DNA from: Bombyx mori
Lineage: Eukaryota > Arthropoda > Insecta > Lepidoptera > Bombycidae
Length of the DNA stretch: 64,000 nucleotides
Direction of reading: 5' to 3'
NCBI RefSeq assembly: GCF_030269925.1
Contig: NC_085133.1
Span: forward strand, 2,500,001 to 2,564,000
A model generated the notes under the pieces. The model searched no databases. It was given only the letters and a program-made list of their open reading frames with translations, and was not told where the DNA came from. The position numbers and the translations under genes are program-made. Every line of letters starts with the position of its first letter. The first letter of the stretch is position 1. Shown here one piece after another: positions 54,317-64,000 of this stretch.

Positions 54317-54655
54317 AATACGTACTTAACAAATGTTCACGATTGACTTCCACGGTGAAGGAATAAAATCGTGTAATAAAAATAAAATCCGCAAAATTAT
54401 AATTTGTATAATTACTGGTGGTAGGACCTCTTGCGAGTCCGCACGGATAGGTACACCACCCCGCCTATTTCTACCGTGAATCAGTAATGCGTTTCGGTTT
54501 GAAGGGTGGGGTAGCCGTTGTAACTATACTGAGACCTTAGAACTTATATCTCAATGTGGGTGGCGCATTTACGTTGTAGATGTCTATGGGCTTCAGTAAC
54601 CACTTAACACCAGGTGGGCTGTGAGCTCGTCCAACCATCTAAGCAATAAAAAAAA
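54317..54655 (+). mobile_element. Bm1-type SINE without tRNA boxes
   Basis: AATACGTACTTAACAAATG, CACGGTGAAGGAATAAAATC, body, CAACCATCTAAGCAATAAAA. Confidence 0.85.
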
Positions 54656-54814
54656 TTGTTTAGTTTACAGTAAAAATAAAAGTTTTCTTTTATGTTATTA
54701 TTCATAATAAACACAGCCTAGATTTGACTTGAGGCCCAGACTGGTCCTACGCGATATACAGTGTTAATACAACTTTAGTTTTTATTTTTTCATACGTTTT
54801 ATTGGGAGAATAGC

Positions 54815-54882
54815 TACTTGCTGTCCTGAGGAGAACTGGCATGAAACTTAGCGGGCAAGTCTTTTTTTTTTTTGATATTAGT
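54815..54882 (-). repeat. Relative of the (ATTTG)n-tailed retroposon
   Basis: TGTCCTGAGGAGAACTGGCA and TTAGCGGGCAAGTC match 42780-42825. Confidence 0.55.
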
Positions 54883-55188
54883 TGTTTTTTTTTATTAGAT
54901 TTTTTTTTAAATATTAATTTTTACTATGAGTATTATAACGTAACAATTATTGCAATACTGAAATGCCCGGATCGAGATAGACTCTGAGAAAGACGAATCC
55001 GAAGATAATGAGAATGAATCTATTTCTAAGAGACTTATAGAGACTAAAACGTACATTAACCAACAAAAGAAGGCAATGTTAGGCAGTTCAGGCGCTTAGT
55101 AACAGAAATTGACATAATTACTTCAGTGCGCCGCGTAGGGCACCGGTGACCTATACGGCAGTCATTTGTCTGATTAAATAACCGAATG
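54883..55188. other. Unassigned stretch
   Basis: Nothing recognised. Confidence 0.4.
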
Positions 55189-55478
55189 TTTTTTTTTTTT
55201 TTATTTATTTATTTATTTTTATTGCTTAGATGGTTGGACGAGCTCACAGCCCACCTGCTGTTAAGTGGTTACTGGAGCCCATAGCCATCTACAATGTAAA
55301 TGCGCCACCCACCTTGAGATATAAGTTCTGAGGTCTCAAGTATAGTTACATCGGCTGCCCCACCCTTCAAACCGAAACGCATTACTGCTTCACGGCAGAA
55401 ATAAACAGAGCGGTGGTACCTACCCGCGCGTACTCACCAGAGGTCCTACCACCAGTAATTACGCAAATTATAATTTGT
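55189..55478 (-). mobile_element. Bm1-type SINE, 5'-truncated
   Basis: Poly-T with (TTTA)n, TTGCTTAGATGGTTGGACG to CCAGTAATTACGCAAATTAT; extends just past the headless boundary. Confidence 0.85.
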
Positions 55479-55805
55479 CCTAATTTCGTTCTATACCCAT
55501 CATTTTGTGGGTCGTTAAATCTTCCAAGACGCAAGAACGGGCCCATATTTGTAATTCACATACTAATCTCTAAAACGTAAGTGAAAACACGCTTAAACTA
55601 AAAAGGGCCGAGAGCGGGTGAACATTTCAATGACAATGCACAGAGTGTTCTAATAAGCGTTGCGGTGCGAAGCTATTGTGGCAACGAATCGCGGAAGATA
55701 ATCCATCATTATAGAAGATTAGTGATGGGCGACAGATTTATAATATCGACTGGTTTATCGATGTTTTATTGTATGATTTTCTTGTTGCCGCTGCCTACCG
55801 CTGTC
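55479..55805. other. Unassigned stretch
   Basis: Nothing recognised. Confidence 0.4.
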
Positions 55806-55976
55806 TTTTTATTGCTTTATAAATGTGTGGACGAGCGCACGGCTCATTTCGTGCTAAGTGTCTGCCGGAACTAATATATATCTACATCGTAAAGGCCGCT
55901 ACCCACCTTGAGACATGAGTTCTGTCTCAATCTATCTATCCTTCGAGCAGGAATGCATTACTTTTTCACGGCAGAA
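55806..55976 (-). mobile_element. Diverged Bm1-type SINE
   Basis: TGTGTGGACGAGCGCACGGC, CCACCTTGAGACATGAGTTC, TTTTTCACGGCAGAA. Confidence 0.65.
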
Positions 55977-57534
55977 TTTTGTGATGTATGTTGAATTGTG
56001 ACAACTCTCTCAATGGTTTACTATAGCTAAGGACCCAGGGACTAATGTAGTGTGTGGCCAAAACAGCAATTTATTATCAGCGGCTGAAGAAAAATAGCGT
56101 TACAGTTCAATTAGCTGTTTTTTTTCAACTTGAGAGTATTCTATCACTACTATTAACACATACATTACGTTTTAACGCGTATGTCCAACGCTAGAGTTTT
56201 AAATTTGACTGAATGAATTATTTATGCATTCCTTCACTTGATTCTACGTCAAAATTACTTTGGTTTACACGTATTTTTCGTTTCTAGCTGTAATTCGTAG
56301 CTTTCAACGAAAGCACCGCTACCAACGAAATGTTCTTCAAATAAAAAAAGTCTATATGACTCTTATTTTTATTACACAACTAAATAAGTATATAGAATAA
56401 ATAATAATTATAATTTTAAAATTGATCTCCTAAAAATAAAAGAAATCACTCGATTATCGATAGAGACCGAGCCGCATCTAAGCGTTTCCCAACACTTGCA
56501 AATCAAACAGCAGATTGATGGTATTATGTCAACGTGCACAATCACAATACTAGAATTTTGCATAAGAATTCTAATGGCTATAACTGAATAAAACATTCCG
56601 CCTCGCGACAGATGGTTCCGTATATTTTGTATGTGAGAAACGCGTTCGGGCAAAGCGTACTTAAGATCAATTTGTCATTGCTTAAAAGATATTTATTTGG
56701 TTCGCTACGATAATAATTTATCCTGGGAGTTATGCTCGTTATTTTACATAAATTAAGATTTAATGCTATTTTTCGAGGCGAATGTTTGTAATTTCCAAAA
56801 ATAACAATAATTCAATGACAATGTTTTTGACAATTTTATATTTTCTTAAAATTATTTCGTATTTAAGCTCTTTTGCATAACATCGACCAATAAAAGAAGA
56901 CAATAATAACGTAATATATTTATTCAATAAATGAATGCGTGTAACAATTCATTTCCTTATGAAACGTAATTAAAAAGATAATTTGCTTGTTGTATGTTAA
57001 ATTGTTAATAAGTACTTTGATAGCGGTCCCTTAAACGAGGTATTTTCATGATTATGTAAAAAAAAATTGCACGCTCCGCCTAACGCTTGCTCGGCTTTTG
57101 TGGCCATAAAACAAAACGTGTTGAAATTTAATATCGTTCAAAATCGTATGTTTGATTCAAAATTTTTCGATATCATAGAAATACGGTCAATGATTTTAAT
57201 CATTCAACTTTATCGATCCCAAGAAGATCCGGTACAATTTTTCACTTATGTCTGAAACACAATGCAAATGGTATCAATTCAATTACAAGCCCTATTCATT
57301 GACTTTTATTACTAAATTTGTTTAAATAAAATAGGTAATTAATAGGAATTATATGAACTGTAATTGTTCATAAGCGTGAGGGCCTGTGTCGTAAATAAGA
57401 CTAATAACTAAACTAATAACTGTTTTAATTAAAACATTTGTTTAAAAAAATACCAGGCGCATTACGAATACTGTCTTAATTGCTCAGAGAAAATGTATCT
57501 TAATTGGTCTATAGCTTTGGGTTATTTTTCGTGA
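55977..57534. other. 1.6-kb unassigned stretch
   Basis: AT-rich. The 81-codon minus frame 56408-56653 and a 62-codon plus frame 57067-57255 have no recognisable motif. Confidence 0.4.
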
Positions 57535-57570
57535 AATCCACATATATATATACATATATATATATATACA
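57535..57570. repeat. (TA)n microsatellite
   Basis: About 15 TA units with two interruptions. Confidence 0.85.
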
Positions 57571-57596
57571 AATACAATGGTTGCTACTTACAATAA

Positions 57597-57770
57597 TCAT
57601 TCTCTTGCCCTTCTCCCAGTCATCTGGGGTCGGCCTAACACGTTTCCTCCTTCCACACTCTTCTATCATATACCGTTTCTTCGCTCACTCCCCTCTTACA
57701 CATATCGTCTTTCACGCAATCCATCCATTCTTAGGTCTACTTCTTCGTCTACTTACAATAACCCCATGGA
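57597..57770 (-). pseudogene. Decayed RTE-type LINE C-terminus
   Basis: The minus strand keeps RRRSRPKNGWI, KRGVSE-like and DDWEKGK words with frameshifts, matching the order in 16083-16330. Confidence 0.6.
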
Positions 57771-57835
57771 ATCCCGATATTGGATTGGAACTCTATTTGT
57801 TACATGAGTATTGGCAAAGATTTAGCCGTAACTAG

Positions 57836-57900
57836 TGTAAATCGGTTGCCGGAGTCCATAGACATCACAACGTGCCATCACAAGCATCAGATACGAGTTC
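57836..57900 (-). repeat. Bm1-type SINE remnant
   Basis: TCGGTTGCCGGAGTCCATAG and ACATCACAACGTG. Confidence 0.4.
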
Positions 57901-57944
57901 AAAGTAGCAATTGTATTATATAAGGGCTGTTCTATATTCCAAAA

Positions 57945-58230
57945 AAGCGGTGCTTTTAGGTACCTCAGGGACCAGTCACCGTTCTCGTCGAACCCGTCAA
58001 ATGCGGCAAAGAGTGCGTCGTGGAAATTAACCCGCAGACTCAGCTCACTGAGTTTCTCGCTAGATCTTCTCAGGGCGTCGCGTTTCCGATCCGGTGGTAG
58101 TTTCTGCGAAGCACTGCTCTTGCTAGGGTTAGTGTTAGCAACGTCGTCAGGTTTGAGCCCCGTGAGCTCACCTACTTGTTGGGTTACGCTGACACGGTCT
58201 CTGTAGACCATCAGCTTAGGTAGGAAAAAA
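57945..58230 (+). mobile_element. Jockey-like LINE 3' end, subtype 1
   Basis: The decayed end of coding, then TCTCAGGGCGTCGCGTTTCC, GCACTGCTCTTGCTAGGGTT, CCGTGAGCTCACCTACTTG, and AGCTTAGGTAGGAAAAAA. Confidence 0.75.
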
Positions 58231-59089
58231 TATAATCAAAAAGGCACGCACTGTTTGGCGGTAAAAATAGACAGAACCAAGGTTATTTTCGTGCAAACTC
58301 ACAATATCCCTACAACACATATCACGCATTAGATCACTGTCACTTTAATGTCATTGTAAGATAAAAAATATTTCAAATAAAAACTCCACTTTTATGGCCA
58401 TACATAATGACAGTTGCCGATAGTAGCACCGCGACAAGTTTTAATTACAAATGAGGTTTGCACGCGTTCTGCACATGCCCTTATCACTTCATCTGCACAT
58501 GCGGCATCACGCTATACCGTTGTTGGGGTAGGCAGTTGTTTTTTAATATATAATAATTAAGTTTAATTACGACATTACTATATATCGTTAAAAGCGCGTA
58601 AAGTTAATAGAGCAGTAAATATAGATAACATTTTATTGTTACGCCGTTTAGTCCGCGATGTATTTTAAGGTTCTGTAGGCAAACAGCGTAGTGAGCATTG
58701 TAAAGTAATTAATAATCCTGATTACGGAAACAGAAGCATTTACAGGGCCTTCCCTTAAACAGGGGAAAAAGAAAGAGTGGGTGTCATGAAAGCAACATTA
58801 AGCTTGACAAGACTTGAAGTATTAAAATTCCCAAAGCTGTCGGAATTTTCGCTATTGCGAAAGCTGCTAGCGTATTACTTAAAATAATAATAATAATTCA
58901 GGGAATTTACTTGAATTACTGTAATTGTTTATCAAACAAAAGAGGTAAACGGAGAGGAAATAAAATATGTATATTTTATCAATAATGTCCACACATGCGT
59001 TCAGTAACGATTTCCGATGATGAAGGAATTGCGTTATGTAATAAATAAACTAAAATACATAATATAAACATCTACATGTGGTTGTGTTA
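58231..59089. other. 0.9-kb unassigned stretch
   Basis: Nothing recognised. Confidence 0.4.
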
Positions 59090-59245
59090 CCATGGTAGGG
59101 CGTTTTGTGAGTCCCCACGGGTAGGTAACACCACCCTGCCTATTTCCGCCCCGAAGCAGTAATGCGTTTCAGTTTGAAAGGCACACTAGCCGTTTTCATG
59201 TCTGAACGTGGTAACTACTTTAAAGCAGGTAAACACGTAAGCAAT
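59090..59245 (+). mobile_element. Bm1-type SINE, internally deleted
   Basis: GTTTTGTGAGTCCCCACGGG, CCCGAAGCAGTAATGCGTTT, then a jump to GGTAACTACTTTAAAGCAGG. Confidence 0.7.
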
Positions 59246-59299
59246 ATGATTTTTTGCGACTTCCTTTTTCAAACAAGGTTTTTCGCAAATAGTCAGTGA

Positions 59300-59395
59300 T
59301 AGACAGCGACTTGACTATGCCCCTGGCATTGCTGAAATCCATGTCCATTCGGTGGCCCTCATGCTCGTCTGCCTATGAAGGCATTAAATTAATTA
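59300..59395 (+). mobile_element. Family B LINE 3' end
   Basis: GACAGCGACTTGACTATGCC, GCTGAAATCCATGTCCATTC, CTCGTCTGCCTATGAAGGC. Confidence 0.65.
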
Positions 59396-59810
59396 AAAGA
59401 GCACTTTCGGGCACCATTTTGCCTATCAGAAAAATACAGAAGATAAAGCTTATTTCGATCGAGCCTCGAACTTTTCACACCGAAATCAAGCTTTACATAT
59501 GAAAATGCATGCGTCTCACACCATATATAATTTATGGGTTCCTCGTTCAGTCCACGGTGGAGTTTTTGCTGCGACTAATGACGTCATTAGAGAACGGACC
59601 CTCTCGCTGTGCGTGAGAGGGTGATTTCAGATCTTCCATTCTGATTTCGTGTTGTAAGTGGGTCTCGGATTGTGTGTAATATTTTAAGGAGTAAAAGAGA
59701 TGACACATAGTTTCAACTGTATTGTGGAAACTTTCTATAACTAATCGTCTTGTTTAATTAATTTATCGCTAGTCCAAAGATACTTGTGACTTAACTTAAC
59801 TGTAACTTAC
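59396..59810. other. Unassigned stretch with a hairpin
   Basis: Contains the palindrome TGACGTCA (59579-59586) and a hairpin ACCCTCTC/GAGAGGGT (59598-59622); no gene. Confidence 0.4.
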
Positions 59811-59944
59811 TTGAGACCTTAGAACTTATATCTCAAGGTGGGTGGCGCATTTACGTTGTGGATGTCTATGGGCTCCAGTAACCACTTAACACCAGGTGGG
59901 CTGTGAGCTCGTCCACCCATCTAAGCAATAAAAAAAAAAAAAAA
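59811..59944 (+). mobile_element. Bm1-type SINE 3' end
   Basis: GAGACCTTAGAACTTATATC to CATCTAAGCAATAAAAAAAA; near consensus, strongly 5'-truncated. Confidence 0.85.
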
Positions 59945-60159
59945 GCTGTTACTGGCTTATGTGAACGTTGCTTTGGCTGTCTGGTGGGAAGGCGTATTGT
60001 TAGTTTGCGTATTTTGGTTCGAAGACCCAGTTGATATACCATAGACATGAGACTTCGATCTAGAAGTGAGAGAGTTTACGTAGTCTAGGAGCTTCAGTGG
60101 CCTCCCTTCCGACTCGTCTGCTAATACGAAGAAACAATGAGAAGAAACTGCTGAAGACA

Positions 60160-60468
60160 AGTCATTACGGATCCTCTCGATCCATTAACGGTCCTTTTAG
60201 GTACCTCAAGCACCGGTCATCATCTTCGCCGAACCAGTCGCTTGCGGCGAAGGGCTCGACGAGTAAATTAACCCATAGACACAGCCCACTGAGTTTCTCG
60301 CCGGATCTTCTCAGTGGGTTGCGTTTCCGATCCGGTGGTAGATACTGCACTGCCCTTGCTAGGGCCAGTGTTAGCAACACTCCCGGTTTGAGCACCGTGA
60401 GCTGACCTACATGTCAAGGAGAAGCTGAAATAGCCTCTCAAGGCTGTCAGCATAGGAAGAAAAAAAAT
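60160..60468 (+). mobile_element. Jockey-like LINE 3' end, subtype 1
   Basis: The end of coding (VITDPLDPLTVLLGTSSTG in the family frame, ending RRARRVN), the 3' UTR, and the A tail at 60461-60468 after AGCATAGGAAG. Confidence 0.75.
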
Positions 60469-60802
60469 CTGCTGAAGAAAGGCACAGGAAATTATTTGAA
60501 TTGTTTTTATTTTATTTTATGCGATCTCTATTATGACACGACCGTTTTTTTAGTTATGTAAATGTCTTAAGGATCTTTTTCTGCTGACCTTCCAAGGTCT
60601 TCTCTTATTAACTTTGTATTCGATTTCTGTGTCATTTGAGCGACCTTAGATACAAAGCGTTGCTACAAGAAATCATTTTAGTTTTTGTTGAAATCATTGA
60701 TTTATTTAGTAAAAATCGTGTTTTCATTTGAAATAATATCGAGAGGTTTCGCTTAATATGCGACATTTCTTGTTGTGATTAATAGTGCGTTTTATTTAGT
60801 AC
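60469..60802. other. Unassigned stretch
   Basis: Nothing recognised. Confidence 0.4.
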
Positions 60803-61095
60803 AAGCTGGCCCGGCAGACTTCGTAGTGCCTCAATTGATAAATAAAAGACCTAACCTTTTGTATAAAATAAACTTAAAACAAACAAAAGGAATCCGTTCG
60901 ACGGGGGACACATCAAAGTAAAAACTAAATTGTTATTTTTATTTCATTCGAGTATTTACATATTTTTCTACCTTTTAAACCTTCTCTGGACTTCCACAAA
61001 TAATTTAAGATCAAAATTAGCCAAATCGATCCAGCCTTTATCGAGTTTTAGCGAGACTAACGAACAGCAATTCATTTTTATGTATATAGATTATC
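60803..61095 (+). repeat. Repeat E relative
   Basis: CAAGCTGGCCCGGCAGACTT, TTGATAAATAAAAGACC, CCAAATCGATCCAGCCTTTA, GAGTTTTAGCGAGACTAACG. Confidence 0.55.
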
Positions 61096-61206
61096 ATCAA
61101 CAGTTCGATATTTTGAATTGAATTTCAATTAAGCTTACCCCCTTCATATAGCTGAAGAAGGTGTTTTGTTATTATACTTTTTCCAATTTTGAAACTTTAA
61201 ATGATT

Positions 61207-61575
61207 CTACTGTAAAGTTGCAAAAATTTCACTCAAACCAAATATCCTTTCACCAGTCGAAATGGTCACCCAGCCTTTAATATCCGACAGATCACCAAAA
61301 GCATGGTTAAACGCGTAGAGCATTTCATTTTCAATATTGAAGGGACTTATTGTATGCGCATCCCGAATTTCCGAACGGTCAGCGGACAAAATACGATTTT
61401 CATTTCGTGACAAATTGAGTCCATTATCCCAAGGATACGCAGTCTTGGCGTTTGATCGCCTCGCTGTTGTAGTGCTTAGTGATACTGACTTTCGCGCCAC
61501 GGAGACAGAGTTAGGATCGAATGCAATGGCACCCACCTCTTTGTCAAATAAATAATAGTTTAAAAAAACTAACAA
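61207..61575 (-). CDS. Exon-like ORF of unknown function (candidate)
   Basis: A 122-codon minus frame with balanced codons and about 45% GC, inside much more AT-rich DNA. It includes KEVGAIAFDPNSVSVARKS, TAYPWDNGLNLSRNENRI, NENEMLYAF-like and DLSDIKGWVTISTGERIFGL segments. There is no signal peptide, membrane segment or zinc motif, and I recognise no family. The upstream end runs into repeat F at 61565, so its start is unknown. It may be a single exon, a retrocopy piece, or a captured fragment. Confidence 0.35.
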   Translation of the reverse strand: MLVFLNYYLFDKEVGAIAFDPNSVSVARKSVSLSTTTARRSNAKTAYPWDNGLNLSRNENRILSADRSEIRDAHTISPFNIENEMLYAFNHAFGDLSDIKGWVTISTGERIFGLSEIFATLQ

Positions 61576-61901
61576 AATACTCTTTTATAGATCCAACTAA
61601 AAAATAGAAAATAAATTATAGTTAATTTGAAATAAAAATAGTGTAAGAAAAAATGATTTTATTGTAAAAAACCGTATTTTGTTAGTTTTTTTAAACTATT
61701 TTTAATTTTTCATTATTTAGTTTAATTTCAATACTTTCGAGTTTTTTTTTCAATTTTTTTTAAATATTTTATTGTCATCGGTCCGTAATAAGTATACCAA
61801 ATTTAGAGTTAATACGACGTTTTTAAGGGGGTCAAAATCAGGTTCAAAGATTCCGTTACAAACATACATACGTCTAAAGCTAATAAAAGCGTATTAAAAT
61901 A
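61565..61901. repeat. Unclassified repeat F, inverted copy
   Basis: AAAAATGATTTTATTGTAAA, AAGGGGGTCAAAATCAGG and GCTAATAAAAGCGTATTAAA are reverse complements of words in 34917-35425. Confidence 0.6.
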
Positions 61902-61926
61902 AGTATGTATTATTATGCAGGCTATC

Positions 61927-62055
61927 TTCGCCGAGAAGCAGTAAGATGTTCCAAATTGATCGATCGTACAACAGATATACAATGTAAATGAGGCATCGAT
62001 ATCGTGGAAGGAGGTGACCGCCTAACACAAGGTGGGCTGTAAGCTCATTCACTCC
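61927..62055 (+). mobile_element. Decayed Bm1-type SINE
   Basis: CTTCGCCGAGAAGCAGTAAG, ACCGCCTAACACAAGGTGGG, CTGTAAGCTCATTC. Confidence 0.6.
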
Positions 62056-62680
62056 TTATCTCCCAACAAAGTGCAAGACAATAATAGCTGCGAAAGTTAA
62101 AAAAGCGCTTAGAGAATTATTAATAAATATAAGACCTTTTGAGCTTCCGCGGAATTTAATACATACCTACTGTAATAGTAATATTAAATCGGTTATTACT
62201 GTCCTTATTGTCTTTCTTTTGTTTTTAATTATTATTAATAGTATTGTTAAATCTCTATTGATATATTAATGCTGTGATTGCCTCTAATTAGAGTTGCAGT
62301 TATCAATTGCTCTATACATGTCAATGTCATTTTATGTCTTACTGTAAGCCCTGTCGGTAATCCTTAAATAAATAAATAATAAGTAATTAACAAACAAAAA
62401 AAAATTATTTATAAATAAATAAAATAATGGATAGGTATACTGCGACTAATATCTTTCCTTAGATGATTCTTGACCTCTTACTAATTGTTTAGACGAATTT
62501 ACTAGCAATACTACTATTGTACTTTTTGTAACTAACGTTTTGAATTTGTTTGGTTTTTATTTTTTTATATTGGTGTTCAATAATATGTACATACACTAAT
62601 CTATAGTATCGAATGAATGAAATTATGTCAGCCGCCACGTTCTGTTTTGAAAACTAATCTTTAATGTTGTTATGTTGAAA
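62056..62680. other. Unassigned AT-rich stretch with a LINE-like tail
   Basis: CCCTGTCGGTAATCCTTAAA followed by TAAATAAATAA at 62348-62384 resembles a LINE 3' terminus; otherwise nothing. Confidence 0.4.
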
Positions 62681-62826
62681 TGTTCACGATTTGAAAATGT
62701 TCAACCCCTAAAAAATTAGTCATATATGTCGTTTTTTTTACTCTATACCTTGTAAGTAAGTGGACTGTTGATTGTGGCGTATGCCAAAAGTCAAGATACA
62801 GAAACTATAGTCTACAGTGTTGTTCT
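62681..62826 (+). repeat. First 145-bp direct repeat
   Basis: TGTTCACGATTTGAAAATG, CTCTATACCTTGTAAG, GTGGACTGTTGATTGTGG; repeated at 63094-63234. Confidence 0.85.
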
Positions 62827-62870
62827 TCGATCAACAATAGTAACTATGAAGAAGGTTTTGTTATATTGAA

Positions 62871-63090
62871 TACTAGCGACCCGCCCTCGCTTCGCTTCGG
62901 AAACATTAAAACACACATGAAACCAAAAAAATAAAAAAATTTTTTTTTAAAAAAAATAGCCTGTATTCTTCTGGGACAATGTCGGCTTCTAATGGAAAAA
63001 GAATTTTTCAAATCGGTCCAGTAGTTTCGGAGCCTATTCGAAACAAACAAACAAACAAATCTTTCCTCTTTATAATATTACTATAGATAT
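62871..63090 (+). repeat. Repeat E relative between direct repeats
   Basis: TACTAGCGACCCGCCCTCGC, TTCGCTTCGG, AATCGGTCCAGTAGTTTCGG, (ACAA)n, ending TATTACTATAGATATAG. Confidence 0.6.
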
Positions 63091-63093
63091 AGA

Positions 63094-63234
63094 TGTTCAC
63101 GATTTGAAAATGTTCAACCCCTAAAAAATTTGTCATATATCTCGATTTTTTTTACTCTATACCTTATAAGTGGACTGTTGATTGTGGTGTATGCCAAGAG
63201 TCGATATACAGAACATACGCTAGCACGTTGTTCT
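63094..63234 (+). repeat. Second 145-bp direct repeat
   Basis: Matches 62681-62826 with about 10% differences and starts immediately after the intervening repeat. Confidence 0.85.
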
Positions 63235-63306
63235 AATGGTCTTCCTTTTTTTTTTGGAAGGAATAATAACTGGTCACGAGAAGACTTTTACATTTGCTCG
63301 AGATAT

Positions 63307-63513
63307 TACTGGTGGTAGGACCTCTTGTGAGTCCGCTCGGGTAGATACCACCACCCCGCCTATTTCTGCCGTGAAGCAGTAATGCGTTTCGGTTTGAAGG
63401 GTAGGGCAGCCGTTGTAACTATACTGAAACCTTAGAACTTATATCTCAAGATGGGTGGCGCATTTACGTTGTAGATTTGTATGGGCTCCAGTAGCCACTT
63501 AACACCAAATAAA
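63307..63513 (+). mobile_element. Bm1-type SINE, headless, 3'-truncated
   Basis: TTACTGGTGGTAGGACCTC to GCCACTTAACACCAAATAAAA; the last 40 bp of the family are missing. Confidence 0.85.
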
Positions 63514-63524
63514 AACCTAACAGG

Positions 63525-63745
63525 CTAAGAGCGACTACTTCGCCAATGCATGTATTATGAATTCGCTATGAGAAGATCTAGTGAGAAACTCAACTAGCTG
63601 ATCTTATAGGTCTTTAATACTAGAGCTGAAGGCGACTAGTTCAGTGCTAGTAGATCTTGTGGATTCTGATGACGTTACGTGAAGCAGTCAGAGGTCGCCA
63701 CGATGATGAGGTAACTGAGACCTTTAAGTCATGTCTTATTTTAAT
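63525..63745 (-). mobile_element. Decayed jockey-like LINE 3' end, subtype 2
   Basis: AGAGCGACTACTTCGCCAAT, GAGAAGATCTAGTGAGAAAC, CTAGAGCTGAAGGCGACT, in the order of 52173-52535. Confidence 0.55.
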
Positions 63746-63775
63746 TTATATTCATATTTTTATGAAAAATTATAT

Positions 63776-63872
63776 TATGGAGTGAAATGAAATGAAGATG
63801 ATTAATTTGAGACATTAATCAACTGGGATGAAATTAAATGAGATGAAATGAGATGGTGTGGGATGAAATATA
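63776..63872. repeat. ATGAAATG-rich degenerate tandem repeat
   Basis: Overlapping AAATGAAATGA, GAGATGAAATGAGATG and GGGATGAAAT units; it continues into unassigned sequence at the window edge. Confidence 0.6.
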
Positions 63873-64000
63873 ATCTCAGTAAAATGGTGGTCATTTACTA
63901 AGATTTTTTCAGTGGACTTTTTGGAGGATCCCGAGAAGTTACCTCCAGCGCCTTTGTTTCATTTTCCCACATTTGTGCACTTTCACAGATATGAAACAGT

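Noticed and set aside
57822..58211. 129-codon minus ORF
   Set aside because: It is the antisense of a jockey-like LINE 3' end.
1..64000. CRISPR array, bacterial operon or prophage
   Set aside because: The repeats are dispersed eukaryotic mobile elements without regular spacers. There are no operon-like tandem genes or ribosome binding sites.
1..64000. Endogenous viral element or complete LTR retrovirus
   Set aside because: No gag, protease, integrase, envelope or viral replicase motifs were seen; the only LTR pair encloses 328 non-coding bases.

Overview
This window is gene-poor, AT-rich nuclear DNA of an insect, almost certainly a lepidopteran and most likely a silkmoth (Bombyx). The main reason is the dominant repeat, a tRNA-derived SINE of the Bm1 type, present in more than 25 full, truncated or decayed copies. 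It is joined by jockey-like, R1-clade and RTE-type LINE 3' ends of the kind found in Lepidoptera. I found no convincing intact host gene, rRNA, functional tRNA, CRISPR array or bacterial-style operon. Nearly every open reading frame over 60 codons is noise, a shadow, or a decayed piece of a retrotransposon. The species assignment is inference.

Layout. 345-4997: a Helitron split by a 4,225-bp element (625-4849) that has 29-bp terminal inverted repeats and an exact AAAT target duplication. That element carries an R1-clade LINE tail (957-1863) and a decayed minus-strand reading frame (2355-3845), parts of which resemble the telomere protein POT1. 5-14 kb: SINE and jockey-like LINE debris, including a 688-bp miniature LTR retrotransposon (9579-10266) inside a SINE. 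14.2-16 kb: a long unclassified repeat. 16-26 kb: RTE, R1 and jockey-like tails plus full-length and headless SINEs. 26-34 kb: a TIR repeat, a SINE with a Helitron inside it, a second Helitron, and a 340-bp inverted duplication. 34-44 kb: a jockey-like tail with readable C-terminal coding, a MITE (37959-38233), an RTE-type tail, and a Helitron lying exactly between two 130-bp direct repeats. 44-64 kb: two more Helitrons, SINE-in-SINE and LINE-in-SINE nests, further LINE tails, one exon-like ORF (61207-61575), and a pair of 145-bp direct repeats around an unclassified repeat.

How the pieces relate. The autonomous machinery (reverse transcriptase, Rep/helicase, integrase, transposase) is absent. 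What remains is non-autonomous or 5'-truncated, so all copies must have been mobilised from elsewhere. Nesting gives a relative order: Bm1-type SINEs are older than the TRIM and one Helitron inserted into them, and one Helitron is older than the 4.2-kb TIR element inside it. All family names rest on recognition by eye; no database search was run.
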